The notes under the pieces were generated by a model, which saw nothing but the letters and a program-made list of their open reading frames with translations, was not told where the DNA came from and did no database searches. Below are positions 50,531 to 63,071 of a stretch of 64,000 nt of DNA, one piece after another; positions within the stretch are counted from its first letter, which is position 1; every line of letters begins with the position of its first letter. The DNA comes from Serinus canaria (Eukaryota > Chordata > Aves > Passeriformes > Fringillidae): NCBI RefSeq assembly GCF_022539315.1, contig NC_066313.1, forward strand, positions 8,683,764 to 8,747,763, in the 5' to 3' direction. The position numbers and the translations under genes are program-made.

Positions 50531-51324
50531 TGGATGGGAGTTCTGAGCTTCAGCCTGAAGTTCAAAGCTCAGCATGTCTATGGATGTAAATAAGGCTGCA
50601 GGACTGGTGCAGTCCAAGCAAACTCTCTCCTTTCTGCCCTTGACACCCAGAGAGTTTTCATGGTAATTCCATATCTTGTTGTCTTAGTGAAGGAAAAGGT
50701 TGGGGGGTGTGCATACTTCTGCATAATGGTTCCTCTTAAGTCTTAAAATACATTTTTATTTTTGCCCTCCAATTCTCATCAGTTTGTTGAGATGCTTTTG
50801 AGCTGTGGTGTGGAATGTTCTCTCTGTAACACACTCAGCAATATATAGAAAGAGTTTATAATCTTTGTATCTTGCATGCATTTATTAGAAATCCAGTTTA
50901 ATTCTGTTTTCTATTAATGAAAAAGAAAATGCATACCTGCAAGTAAGTATTGAAAGTGATGATCCCATGGTCTTTAAAGTAGCAGAATTGCTCTAAGTTG
51001 TTCCACAGGATGACAGAGTAGTTAGCTGAGATGATATCTGAATGACACAATGATAAATCAGAGAAGTAACATGTACTCCTATTTTAAAAATGTTGTAAAT
51101 TAGTTCTTCTTGTGAGCTGACATGTTTCCTAAAGCATAGGTGCTACTACCACTGCTACTACAATCAGAGTAGTGTTGTCATTAAAGAAAGGTAAAATGCT
51201 CTGTTCATTTAGGAGAGACTGCAGTTTGTGTGCCTGTTTCCTTTCTCTCCTTCTGACCCCTGAGAACATGCATTGACTTCAAAATTCACAGAAATCAAAT
51301 TAAGTGCTACTTAGAGTGCCTTTC
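50531..51324. other. Non-coding DNA, no gene recognised
   Basis: AT-rich sequence without a recognised gene or repeat. Confidence 0.6.
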
Positions 51325-51575
51325 ATCCGAGTAGAAATGTAGACCAGAAATGGACCTCCTGAATAACACAGGCTTTAGAATGTCACTCAGTAATTTCAAC
51401 ATCCAACCTGCAATTTGTGGTTGAGCTAGGGCATATCTTAACGACAGACATCCAGTCTTAATTAAAAGATTTAAAATAAGGGAGAATCTACTACATTCCT
51501 TGGCTGTGGAGTGTTCTCCATTTTCTGGTCTGAAATGTCCAATTATAACTTTCAGCAATTGACTTCATCTTTCTG
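51325..51575 (-). mobile_element. Ancient CR1 LINE, 3'-end fragment (sauropsid lineage)
   Basis: On the plus strand the order of words matches the reverse complement of an old CR1-type element I remember from turtles and crocodilians: GTAGACCAGAAATGGA, then GACCTCCTGAATAACACAGG, then GAGCTAGGGCATATCTT, then GACATCCAGTCTTAATT, then GAGAATCTACTACATTCC. About 250 bases can be followed with many substitutions and small gaps, so it is older than the avian CR1 at 10.4 kb. It is truncated and non-coding, and runs on the minus strand. The outer limits are approximate. Confidence 0.8.
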
Positions 51576-51811
51576 TTCACCAGGTTGTTCTTTTTTTTCC
51601 TAACTAGGAATATTCCTATTTTCTGGTACTCAGCTAGGAAATAGTGGTTTAGGTTTGACATGTTGCATACATAATGATGATTATATTAAAAAAATCAGTA
51701 AGGGCAGTACGTAATTGAATCTCTGTATTTCTTTAAATTGTAACATCTTGTGGTGGAAATTCCCTATGTTTCCTTTCATTTTCCATACATCATAAATAAA
51801 TGAAAAAAATC

Positions 51812-51814
<3 letters not shown>

Positions 51815-51842
<28 letters not shown>
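51815..51842. repeat. (AT)14 microsatellite
   Basis: A perfect run of 14 AT units. It inflates the short minus-strand frame at 51681-51869, whose Ile-Tyr repeats simply translate the microsatellite. Confidence 0.97.
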
Positions 51843-51847
<5 letters not shown>

Positions 51848-53313
51848 AGAAAAGAACAAATATAAACATACAGATTTAGATTGATTTCAGAGTTTTAAAC
51901 TATAAGATTCATCTAGGAACAAAAAAGATTTTATTTTACAGGCTGTGTTGTGTGCTATTTCTTAATCTTATTTCTCCCTGAACTTTCATATTGTTCTACA
52001 AATCTGTTGTGACAATATTTCCCACTGAGTTTAGGTAAAGGGCAGGTGATAAAAATGTAGGAAATGCAGCTTAGTTCAATAAAAGGAATTACATTTAATA
52101 TATAACAACTTTGACATATAGCAGGACAGGAATCCTCTAAGATGCAATGCCCATGCAAAATTCTGTTAGCCGATCACTTCAGTACCTGAAAATTATAGCT
52201 TATCAAATATTATGGTCCTTAATAGTCATGATCAGATTTTTAAAGTAGTTTGCCTTTTATTTTAACATCTGATGAAAGAATGCAAGAATTTTCATGTCTG
52301 TGGCAATTATTTTAGAAAGGAAAAAACAGCCATTCTTTTAATTAAGATAAACTCGCAATAAAATCTTGTTAATGGCATTGCTCTGAGAAATGCATCCACA
52401 GCTGTCTTGGCAACAAGAGATGGAGATGGAGAAATACATCTCCTGACACAAATTTCTAAAAGTAATCTTTTATTATATTTAAAGAAAACAGTGTGTTTTA
52501 AGTTTGCTTCCTATGTTCATAGGAGAAGTGTCGTATTTTTAAAATGCACAATTAAAACCCGCTAGAAAATATTTAAAAATCTCCATTGTCATTGCTGTGG
52601 CTGTAGCATAATCTCTAAGGATTGCCATTTTAATGCTAATTCCAGAAGCAAATGGAGCCAGCTGACATGTGCAGTATCAAGAGAAGAAGGCCAGTGCAGC
52701 AGCTCGAGACTGAGGAAACAGCAGGAGACTGCATTACCACTCATTACATATATTACAGCAGGCCTTGGGGATTTCTGTATGGCCAGGACATTGTTATGCT
52801 CAATCCTGTACAAATGCAGCAAGAGCAGTCCATGGCTTGCCTGATGTCAGAACAGGAGCAAGGAAAATGTTTACAGAAATTGTCCTTTTCTGGTTTAATT
52901 TTTTTTTCTTTTCCTAATTTGTGCACGTTGAACCAAACCAGACTGGCATATATTCCGTCTTTTGCTGTCCCCTGTGCTGCTGGCTGTGACTCAGCTATTT
53001 TAATTTGATGAGTGTCATTAGAGGAAGCAAGGGACGCTCAGTGGTTTATGAATTCCCCCTGACGGTACACATATCTCCATGTACTCCTCTAAGTGTACAA
53101 GCAGCAAAGAGCTTCTCAAACTCTTTGGGATCCATCTGGCTGCATTCTCAGGCAAATGAAATTACTTAAAGTGGAAATTATTTTATATTGCATTGATTTC
53201 CCCCCCCACACACACCTCCACCCCCCAGTTGTCATTAGCCACAATTGTTGTTTTCACCTGGGGATTCATCATAAGTCAGATCTGTCTGCTGTGCACACAG
53301 GGTCTGGCTTTCA
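51843..53313. other. Non-coding DNA, no gene recognised
   Basis: No gene was recognised. A C-rich and CA-rich low-complexity patch lies at 53200-53226 (eight C, then CA repeats, then more C). The 118-codon plus-strand frame at 52652-53008 has no recognisable features. Confidence 0.55.
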
Positions 53314-53400
53314 TAATGTTTAAGACTGGAAAGGATCAATAAACCATTTAGTCTCATTGGGACCTTGCTTGTCACATCTGTTAAATTTCACCCAGTGAAA
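53314..53400 (-). mobile_element. Ancient CR1 LINE remnant, same family as at 51.3 kb
   Basis: TTTAAGACTGGAAAGGATCA, then AAACCATTTAGTCTCATT, then TTAAATTTCACCCAGT follow the order of the terminal part of the same old CR1 family seen at 51325-51575, on the same strand. Only the last part of the element is preserved. A small 9-bp-arm inverted repeat (AAATTTCAC / GTGAAATTT) overlaps its right end. The two copies lie about 1.8 kb apart and begin at the same part of the element, so they are separate insertions rather than one broken copy. Confidence 0.7.
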
Positions 53401-54239
53401 TTTCACCTATCTCTGCATGCTAAGACTGGTAACTTCATATAAGTAAAATTATTTTTTTTACAGCAGCTGAAGACAGCAGAGAGTAGAACATTAGCAGTTT
53501 CTGAGGTCTGTGCCAGGTGATTAGTTTGCTAGGATGATCTCAGCAGGTGTGCCATCATGCATGCTGAAAGGGGAGATGATTTGTTTCCTCCCTTCCTTCC
53601 TGTCAGTCAGCCCTGTGGTATGCATCCCATCTGATTATACGTGGGGGGATCACCATGACTCCCCATGGACCAACCTGTGCACACAGGCAGCTATCTAGGA
53701 ACAGTAATTTCTTCAGTACTTGGTGACCAGTATGTAGAATTATAAAGGAATTAAGGTTTTCCCTTTAATTCCTTCTTTCCACCTTGCAGAAATTAAAAGG
53801 AATAATAAAATGTGAAAAATTTTATCTATTAGACCAGAATATGTATGATTGCTTTACATCGGCTTGCTGGGAATCAAATGGGATTTCCTTAAAGTCCAAA
53901 GCTGAGCCTAAAATAATAGATTCTCCCTTAAGACTTTAGTGTGAGGACTGTTTCTCTGGCTTGAGAGCAGGGAGCCAAAGCTAATGGGTTGCCTCCTACC
54001 ACTGTGTAAGTGTGTAGCCAGTTCTTCACTTGCATTTGCGATTTCTCTTTGTATGCGACCAGTGATTGCTGTATTGCTGCACCTTTTTTTTCCTCCCTTC
54101 TTTTTTGGTCACAGTTTTACATCAGAAACACATGTTATGGCAGTGTCTCCAGGCACTGCTGCACGAAGTGTTTGTCTTGATGTGGTTCTGGAAGCAGTGC
54201 AGCTATTTATTGGCTTAGAAGCTGGTCAAAGCCTGTGCT
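53401..54239. other. Non-coding DNA, no gene recognised
   Basis: No gene or transposon was recognised beyond the fading end of the CR1 remnant. Confidence 0.55.
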
Positions 54240-54650
54240 GCTGCTGAAGAGAACGGGCTGTTCTTGCCTCAGCCACAGCCAGACGTTCCCTTTTCTCTGG
54301 CTGCCTTGGCTCTTGCCCTCTCATGGTGAATCAAGTCCTCTCATCTGACCAAATCTGCCATGGAAAAAAATAAAACCGCCCTTGTCTCCGTCGGAATGGC
54401 CGGGCTGATCCAAGTGCCCATGAGGAGCACTGCAGCTGCCTCCCAGCCAGAAGTGGAGAAATTTGTAACCCTTTTATGGTGGTGGGGTAATGTTAGATTA
54501 GTCTCACATGCTGGTGACCAGATTGTCTCTCCCAGCAGTTCTGTGCCAAGGTTAGTCTGGCTCTGGCACGGAGCCACGCTGCTGTGGCTGGGCTTCTTCC
54601 CCGGCCAACAGGAGTTTATTTGGGGGCTTGCAGTCTGTATTGTTTTAGTT
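54240..54650. other. GC-richer patch with scattered CpGs
   Basis: G+C and CpG are higher than in the flanks (CpGs at about 54253, 54284, 54377, 54388, 54392, 54401, 54569, 54576 and 54602). An ATG-started 117-codon frame (54360-54713) runs through it on the plus strand with hydrophobic C-terminal parts, but it matches no family I know, and opposite-strand frames of similar quality overlap it. It could be a constrained element, an old repeat or an exon-bearing segment. Confidence 0.35.
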
Positions 54651-57600
54651 GTGCTCTGTGAAGACCTTCCAAGCTTTAGTTTTTATTCTCTTATTACAAG
54701 AGTTATATTTTAATCTCAAAGGCGTTATTTTTTATTTGTCAGCATAAAATAAAATTTGGTGAGTTGCAGTTGTTTAACCTGGTAGGTTATACTGTAGCAG
54801 TAGCCAAGTTACTTTAATTATTTATGTACTTACTAAGCTCTCTGTCATCTGCATGCTTGCAATAGAAATTTTATGTTTACATCATTGTTTCCAACAAAAA
54901 ACCAACAAAATAAACCCCTCACCAATGAACCCAACAAATGAAACCTACTACCAAACCAGTTGGAAACAGCAATGTACTAAGAACAGGTCGCTAGGGTCAT
55001 TAACACACTTCTTTTTATTCTTTGTGAGCCAAAAGGTCATAAAAAAAGAAAACATAATATGCAAGTATTTAATAAAATCAAGTTCACCTATTAAATTGGA
55101 GATAAAAATCCAAGTTATCAATAGAGACCACTAACACCATCACAAAAATATAACAGATTGGTTGGTAGTCCTGCTGGTTGACATTATTGGTATTTGTAGG
55201 CCCTAAGTACTTATTCTTAGAACAATGAATATACTTTACTTGTTTATAGTTTCCAAGGTTTGAGTATTTGGGGTTTTACTGCTGAATAGTATTTTCTTGG
55301 CTTTTCTTTTTCCTGCCTTTTAATTTTTTTATGTTTTTATTTTTTAGTAGTGTATGTCTTCCAATATTTTAAATTACTTTTAGCTATGCAGGTAGACTGA
55401 AAAGTTAGAAATCTTGAAAATTTAAAATTCTTTCTTGAGTAGCATGTCTGAAGTATGTTACAAAGAATCACTACATTTTGTCTCAGTAGCTCCATCTTTT
55501 TCCTAAGGACCATGACTTATTTCTTAAAAAATCAAATTTTTTATCACATCTATTGCATTTCACTTTTTCTAATTATCGATGCATATGAAAATTAAAACTC
55601 AGTAACTACAAATATTGATAACATTTTGAAAAAAAACCCTTACTTTCACTCTTGCTGGAAACAGAGCAATGATGACAAGTATACTAGCAAATGCTTCTTA
55701 TCAGAGATAATTTAAAATTGAGTGCAGTTTCACTCCAAACCACAGAAGAGCATAAGATTTTGAGCTGTACAGCATCAAACAGGGTAAGAGTTGTCTCATC
55801 GTTTTGGTCATAAAATCTGTAAGGAACAGGTCTACAAATAAAACCACTATAATTGAGAAATTCTGTTGCTTCCATTCAGGTGATGCAGTTACTAGAAAAT
55901 TAAATTTAGCACCAGCAAATTCTTTAATATATTCCATCTGACTGACTTTATCAGTGTAAATAGAAAATATGTTGCAGTTTTGTCTGTTTCCTGAAAAATA
56001 ATCATATTGGCTTAAAGCCAAGTTAGAACACTCAGAGTTGGTCTTTGACATGGGTTGAGTTTTATAGAGTGGATCTGGGGTTCCCGGTACCAGAAACATG
56101 AGAAGGAGGTGGTGGGAGGGAGTTTTGGGCTGCTAGCAGCAAACTCTTAAGTAAAAGCAAGGAAACAGAATGAGGTCATTTGTGTAGGCACAGCCTAACA
56201 CTTACAGGAATCAATGATCAGTGTATCTGGTAAAAGTGGGTTTGGAGGCTTATTATAGTATAAATCTTAGCCCCTGTTCTTAGCCTGAGCAAACAGAGGG
56301 AGCTGCACTGATTTCAGTTAAGCTGTGCATATGTAAATAACATGAGGTTGTAGCTTTCTGGATCAAGGTAAATGGGAAGTCTCTGCCTCTGTCCACACCT
56401 GTTAGGCAGTGTACAGTTTTGAGATTCTCAGTCATACACAGATTTTAATGCACAAGGTGTATTGTACATTCATAGGATGCCAGGGAGCTGGAGAGACAAA
56501 ACAGCTTCTGTTAAACAAATCTGCCTTGAAACCTGTGGCTGAATATGCTGAAAACTCTGGGTAAAGTTTTAGTTGGGTTTGTATGTTCAACAGAACATGG
56601 AACTTTACCCTGTGAAAAAATCTGTTCAATCTTATTCCAAATAGAATGCTTAACATTACTTGTACATCTAGTTTAGCTCCAGATTAGGATAGTAGAAAAT
56701 TTACAATAAAAGGAACTAAAATAGCACAGTGGACACTCTCCTGACTAGATTCTCTGTGAATGCTGAGCAGCTCTTCTGTGGTCTCCAAAGCAGAAGAGTT
56801 GTAGGTTTATCTGATGTTTGATTGTCCTGGTTTCCCTATTCATTAACAAATTTTGTGACTGTGGACAGGTTGGATCACACGTGCTTCACGTCTGTAGAAA
56901 ACATACAAATCTGTTTTCTTGGCCACAGTATTATTTTGAAACCTCCAAGTATGTGACAAGGAAGATCAGAGCAATGGACTTGACCCATCCCACAGAGTGA
57001 ATTTTGCACCCCCTGGATGCATATTGTGAAAATCCTTCTTGACTCTAACTACAGTACTGTGACATCAGTTCTTTGGGAAGCTCCAAGAACTCAATAGCAC
57101 TCCTAGCATAGTATTTCTGTTCTTTTCTGTTCACTGTGAGATGAATATTTCCTTCCCATTTGTTCACCTGAAGATTAATTCAATTGCATAGTCCTATTAA
57201 GATTTACCAGGAACTTTGGCACTTTAATTTCTAACAGGGGATTGGAAATGTGAGAATCTGCCTAAACATTGTGCTAAAAGGTGCTTTGTCTTTTCAAATA
57301 TCCCTTTACTGTTTTAAAAGGAAATAGGGAATCATGATATATTCCATTACAGCCTTCTTATATGAATCTGTACAAATTCTATACCTTTTAATAGCTGTCT
57401 TCAAGGTTATTGATTTTTTTTTCTTTCTCATCCTTAGGATCAGATCTAAGTGCAATAATCTGGTTACAGTATGTCACTCATTTTTGCCTTAATTCTTTGA
57501 CTCAGGAGAGTCATGTTTCTAATATAGCACTGATCTCAGGAGTTCTTTTCAGTCCAAGACACTTCCATATTTTTTTTTTCTTCCTTCATTTTAAATATAT

Positions 57601-60600
57601 GAAAAGATCTTTAGCATTGGAGAACGTGGGAAAGTGGAACCATTCATTTTTGCTATTCCAAAACTGCAACTATATAAACAGATTAACTGGGCCAGTAATG
57701 ATCAATACATGAAAAGGAGCTATGGCTATGCATTAGGGTCATATACCTGATTTTACAGTTCAGTGCTAAAGCAACCAGTTGCCATTATGGGGCAAGAATT
57801 TTAAACCACTGAAATTCAAGTCTGTTTGCACACCAGTGACTGTGTACCCCCTTAAGAAACTGTTCTCCATGGTGAGTTGTCCTGTTTTCAGCTTTGTTCT
57901 TGTTTTGCCAGATGATCCCTTGGGACAGGATGAGTATGGTGAATGTTTCTGTTGCTTAATGTGTTTCAGTTTTAAATAATATTGCTTATACCCCATGAAG
58001 TCATAGTCTGATATGAACAGATTTTCAGGCTACCTGGTTTGATAAAACCCAGAAGAGTTTAGCTGATTTCCAACCAGTATGTAGTCATTTAAGACACAAA
58101 GCAGTGTTTTTGTTTGCTAGTGACTCTGTGAGGTGCTACACCTTTTGAATACTGAAAAGCCATATTTATCATGATTTTCCTAATCTTCTGCTGGTACTGA
58201 CACTCTGGAAGCAAATCTGTTCCTGCCACCTGTGTCTTTAGAAAGTCATGGTATTGTAGAAGGAAGGATGTCTGAGCTAAATCCCCATTTTTAAAGAAAC
58301 AAATATTTTCCACAGGTAAACCTTTCTTTTTCCTGTATAATTTCTGTGGTTGCTGTTGCTGTAAACTATCCTTAGTTTTGAAAGTCTGATTTATAGGGAT
58401 TAATCAAAGCATAATACTTGGGGCTAGTTTACATGCAGAGAATTATATACAAATATACATAGCATTTCTAAATGCATGTGTATCTTTCAACATTACCTCT
58501 GTGTTTATAAACACATTTGAATCAGCAGTGCTGTTCATAATGTAACCAATTTTGAGCTTAATGTATCTGCATTAATACCAAACATCTGGTTCTTCTGGAG
58601 CAGAATCCCAGAACGTACACAATCCAATGGAACAGACAGTGTCCCTGTTCTATGTTGAGTTATCCTGAAGTCCACTACTTATGCTATTTTCAGTTTGTAA
58701 TGTAGTTTTTTCTGTCTCTTACTCACTGGTTGCTACTATGTTCTATTCATATGTGGAGTTTGTCGAGGCATATGGTATTTCTTTGGAGTATTTAATTCCT
58801 TGGGATCAAGAGGCATAGCTGATCAAGGGAGGTTGTCCTTCCCAGTCAAGGATGCTCTTAGATGAGTTAGACAGACAGTAAAAGCTGTCTATTCAGCCTA
58901 ATCAAAATCTGTCACAGGCTGGGGTCTTGCCTTTCTGCAGTATGTGAAAGGCAGCTATTTCTTCTCATCAAATGATTTTCTGTTCTTTACTTTCAGAGGG
59001 ATTTGCCTGTGTACTGTGGCTCCTGTGGTCACACTGAGGTTACAGTTTGCAGCATGCTGCCCACAGGCCCAGCCATTCAAAAGCCACAGCTCATGAAATT
59101 AGGAAATCCATGTACTTGTTTTTGTCCTCAGTGCATGAGTAAATGGTGTCCCCTTATTTGGACAGTCTGTCACATCTTCTATTAGTGAGCTCATTAGGAT
59201 AGAAAGCATCAGGATCGTGTCAGTTTTGTGATCATAATTTGAACACAGCTTCTTTGGACCTTCATCTATTCAGCTGTCACAAGTCTGACATAAACTTGTG
59301 GTCACAGACAGTTTGAACCAACTAACCAATGGATCTTTTATTTGGAAGGGGAAGAGACAAACATACTGTATTCCCTCTAATTAGTTAAACATCACTATTT
59401 TTTGCTTTTCCAAGTTGTATGGGTCAGCTTTGCATTGTAGTTACTATAATTGTAATGGATCATATTCAGGTACAAAATCACCTGAATATTTTAGAAATGC
59501 TTGAATACTTGATTATTACAACTTCTAAAAGATGTTCTTTAATAAAAACCTGCTACTTTTTTTTTTTCCTTCTGTTTTTTTTTTTTTTTTTTTTTCTTTT
59601 AGACATCTTGTCAAGGCTTGCTGTTTGTTATGAGAGTAGACCCTTAATGTGGAATCACAGACATAACATCTGACCTGGAAAAAAAAGTGGTTCTAACAAA
59701 GGGTTGAATCTTCAGTATTGAAGACATTGAAGTGAAAAGTAGCCTGATTAAAGACAGCAGTATTGAGTTTTTGCCATTAGACTAGAAAGGCTGAATTGTT
59801 ACTAAAAGCCATGAAGAGGGGGACTCTGGAATTTGTGGTGAAAGGAAATTGAAAAGAAACAGAACATTTGGATTCATGTTTCATGAAATAATGTGTGTGA
59901 CAGAATAGGAAGGCAGTCTGAGGGAAAATTGACATAATTTTTTCCTACAACTGGGAGAGGCCAGATAAATATGTCAATGTTAACAAGTGAACTATTGTAT
60001 ACTTAGAAAAAAAGATTTAGAACAATTTGTAAATATTAATTTCCATTGGCCTTAGAAGAGTGTTTTATAATGTACAAAAATGCACTTTTTTGTTATAATA
60101 TCTTTGAGTCCATACTAATTACAAATCTTTCTTTGGTTTTCTTTGGTTTTATATGACCAATTCTTCATTCAGCTTCACTTATCTTAATTATGAAGCTATA
60201 AATATAAATATTTCCCACTGTATTTTGTTACAGCCACATGAGAAACAGACAATTATGGTATGCTATGGTATTAGGTTTTTCAGATAGGAAAGAAAAAAGA
60301 TGTTATTAGAATTGAGAGTGTTAACTAAAAAGACAGGCAATACAACCAGTAAGGACAGAACTGTAATTTTTTAAAAATTTTTTTTATAACTAAAGAACAA
60401 AGTGAATTCTTTAATCTTGATATACACATAGTAATGAAGACCATCAGTTTCAAAAGTAAGAAGGGAAAAATCAAGCTTGGATTAATTAAAGTATGCACAA
60501 GAAGTGAATAAAATAGTTGAAATATAAAATCATTGAGAATAAATGGATATATGAAAACTTATATTGAAAGAAAAAAAATAAGTTAATTCCTTTTTAGAAG

Positions 60601-61027
60601 AAAGCAAAAATTGGAAAGTGGTCACCCCACAGATATCTTGAAATTTATTTACAGAAAGTAGCCAGATCCCACAACCAAGTGTTCACAGTAGCAGAATCAG
60701 AATTTTGAATTCTTTATTTGAGTAGAGCAAACACAAATTTGTCATCGTTTCAGCCACTCTGTTATTGCCCCATCGATGTTTTGTAATTATTTTGGTGGTA
60801 ATTATCTGAGCTGCTTCTGTTCCTTTTTTCAATAAATTGTTTTCAGTCATTTAGGAGAGAAATTAAGCACAGTATACTTCAGTTTGTGGCTTTTATTAGC
60901 AGTTGGTTTCTGAGAATTTCTCAGACATGATGCTGACTTTAGGAACATTCACATCAGATCTCACATGATGAAGTTACACATGCTTTAGATGTCTAGAAAT
61001 TAGATTTGTATAAAAGGAAGAGTTGAA
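54651..61027. other. AT-rich non-coding DNA, no gene recognised
   Basis: The patch 54891-54960 is A/C-rich with almost no G on the plus strand. Frames are short, the longest being 132 codons on the minus strand at 55701-56099, without a recognisable domain. Long poly-T at 59557-59595 is listed separately. Confidence 0.6.
59557..59595. repeat. Poly-T tracts (11 and 21)
   Basis: Runs of 11 T (59557-59567) and 21 T (59575-59595) are split by CCTTCTG. I looked for a minus-strand retrocopy to the right and found neither a polyadenylation signal near the tract nor a protein-like frame. Confidence 0.95.
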
Positions 61028-61090
61028 AATTTGTACACTTGTACACTTTATTAATTTGTACACTTGTACACTTTATTAATTTGTACACTT
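61028..61090. repeat. 25-bp tandem repeat, about 2.5 copies
   Basis: The unit at 61028-61052 repeats exactly at 61053-61077 and for a further 13 bases at 61078-61090. Each full unit holds TTGTACACTTGTACACTTTA, so it is itself a partial internal duplication of TTGTACACT. It is a young local duplication, as the copies are identical. Confidence 0.95.
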
Positions 61091-63004
61091 GACTTATTTG
61101 CATAGAGGTTCTTTAAGCCAAACCTTTCCCACAGGTGAAGGTCGAGTCTTTTTGGCTGTCCTTAAGACCATAGGACATTATTATATCTTTTCAGGTATTT
61201 TTTCATCTCAGGTTAAGGAAAATGCTTGTACTGAGATAAAATAAGCATTGAGTTGAGGAATTGTCTTAAAATAAAATGTATAGCTATTGGAGCAAGATTT
61301 CTTGTTTGCCTGGCAGTCAGCAGAGATTCCCATGGACAAAAGATAGCCTGGTTCTCCTCACCAGATTTAGACCCTGCAAAGATTTCTGCTATAAAAGCAT
61401 CTTGTCTGGCTTCTGCTGCTGTTTGCCCTGAGTAATCCTGTAGAGAAGCACTGTAAATATTAAACCACCAGCCTCACAGGTGATGTGGGGTGAACCTCTA
61501 TTATGTAATTTTGTGTGTTTGGCTCTGGTGGCTGTGAAGCACAAGAATAGGACACTTGCCCACACACCTATTTTATTTTCACATCCAAAGTTGGCTCCTG
61601 TGTGACACTTTTCCTACTAGGAGAATAGACATTTAAATGTTGCAGCAGAGGCAGACAAAGAGGAGAAACAGAGGCACAGAAAATGGAATTAACAGCAGGG
61701 ATGTATTGCAGGAGTTCAGTTATCATTTATTAAACAATTCTCAGTGGTTAAGTGATAAGCAACCTCTCTCTGAAGGCACGATGGAGGCAATGCTGCTGTT
61801 TTTCATGGAGGAATTTGTAGATATCAAAAAACCTTTCCAGTACATCCTTGTCATCATGTACAGAGGCAGCGTGACTTTTCTCTAAAAGGGAAAAGGCTTA
61901 TATACTTTTTAATGAACTTTGGGAGCCCTTTATAGAACATTAACAAATGTCTGATGGCTGCTGTGTTCATATAAACAAGATTTCTTTTTTCTTGTTCTTG
62001 TGCTTTAGTCCATAAACTGTTGATATTTCCAACCTCCAGCCAAGTTAATGCTCAAGAGGATATGTGTTTCTTCTGTCTCCAAAGAGCTGGATATCACCAG
62101 TTACATCCAGGAATTTCCTTTTTAAAGTATGTTAAATTTCCTGGGAATGTTTCTTAACAACCTTAAAGATGGCTGTGTTGGGCTGCTTTGGTTTTTTTCC
62201 TGCCCAAAACCATTAATTTGATTACCTGTGAATTTAAAACCAACTGAAAATACATAGTTAACAACCAAAGTGTTGGCAATTCAGACTTTTTTCTCTTAGA
62301 TTGAAGATACAGTCACAGGTAGGATTCACAATTTTAAGTCATTGAATAGTAGGTAGAATTATACATAGATTGTGAATGGCCCGTAAAGAACTTGAAATGA
62401 TAAAGTGAAAAACATCTCAAAACCTTGGGAGTTTTGTCTGTTCCTTTCTTTTCTTGCTTTTTATTCTAAGCCTTTCGAGAATGGAGTGCAAACTTACTGA
62501 AGAACAACAGCAAAAACCATTTCTCAGATTGTCTTTAAATATATCACTGCTATTGATTCAGCTTGCTAGAATTGTACAATTCCTCAGATCAATTCTGGGC
62601 TATCTTTTCACATAAAATACTCTCTGAGTTCAGTTTCAAACTGACAGATTCTGCTTTTTTTTTGTTACTGAGATGACTACCAAGAATTTTGATGACAGAA
62701 AAAAGCATTGAAGGCTCTGTTCAGGTGTTCTTATGTGAAAAGCTCTCTCGTGCTGAGCCAAGGACGTGCACAGTGTGTAGTAAGAACATGCAGGAAAGGA
62801 AAGCCTCATTGCTTTTCAGGGGATTTCATATCCTCCAGTTCACTTAGATATTACTGGCAAATTCTCTTTCATTAAATGCAAGGTACCTAAATTACATTAA
62901 GTTGACTATATATTTTTTTATACATTTTCAGGGGGTTGCATATTAAGCTGACATTTACAGAGTTTTTATTTCTCTTTGGTTTTCTTTTCTTTAGGCTTTG
63001 GGGT
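61091..63004. other. AT-rich non-coding DNA, no gene recognised
   Basis: Short frames at 61253-61435 and 61637-61885 have no recognisable features. Confidence 0.6.
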
Positions 63005-63071
63005 TTTTTGGTTTTTGTTTTTGTTTTTTTTTTTTTTTTTTTTTTGTTGTTTTTTTGTTTGTTTTTTTTTT
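63005..63071. repeat. T-rich low-complexity tract
   Basis: 67 bases of T broken only by G, including 21 T at 63025-63045. The right end reads TTTATT toward the plus strand, so a minus-strand AATAAA abuts the tract, but the spacing does not fit a normal cleavage site and no retrocopy body was seen. Confidence 0.95.

Noticed and set aside
51681..51869. Short frame with repeated Ile-Tyr residues
   Set aside because: It is the translation of the (AT)14 microsatellite.
59003..59185. Cysteine-rich short frame resembling a zinc-binding domain
   Set aside because: Cys spacing does not fit a known zinc-finger pattern, the frame is only 60 codons, and there is no supporting splice or start context.
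59557..59595. Poly-A tail of a minus-strand retrocopy
   Set aside because: No polyadenylation signal and no protein-like frame were found beside it.
63005..63071. Poly-A tail of a minus-strand retrocopy
   Set aside because: AATAAA on the minus strand touches the tract without the usual spacing, and no gene-like body lies to the right.
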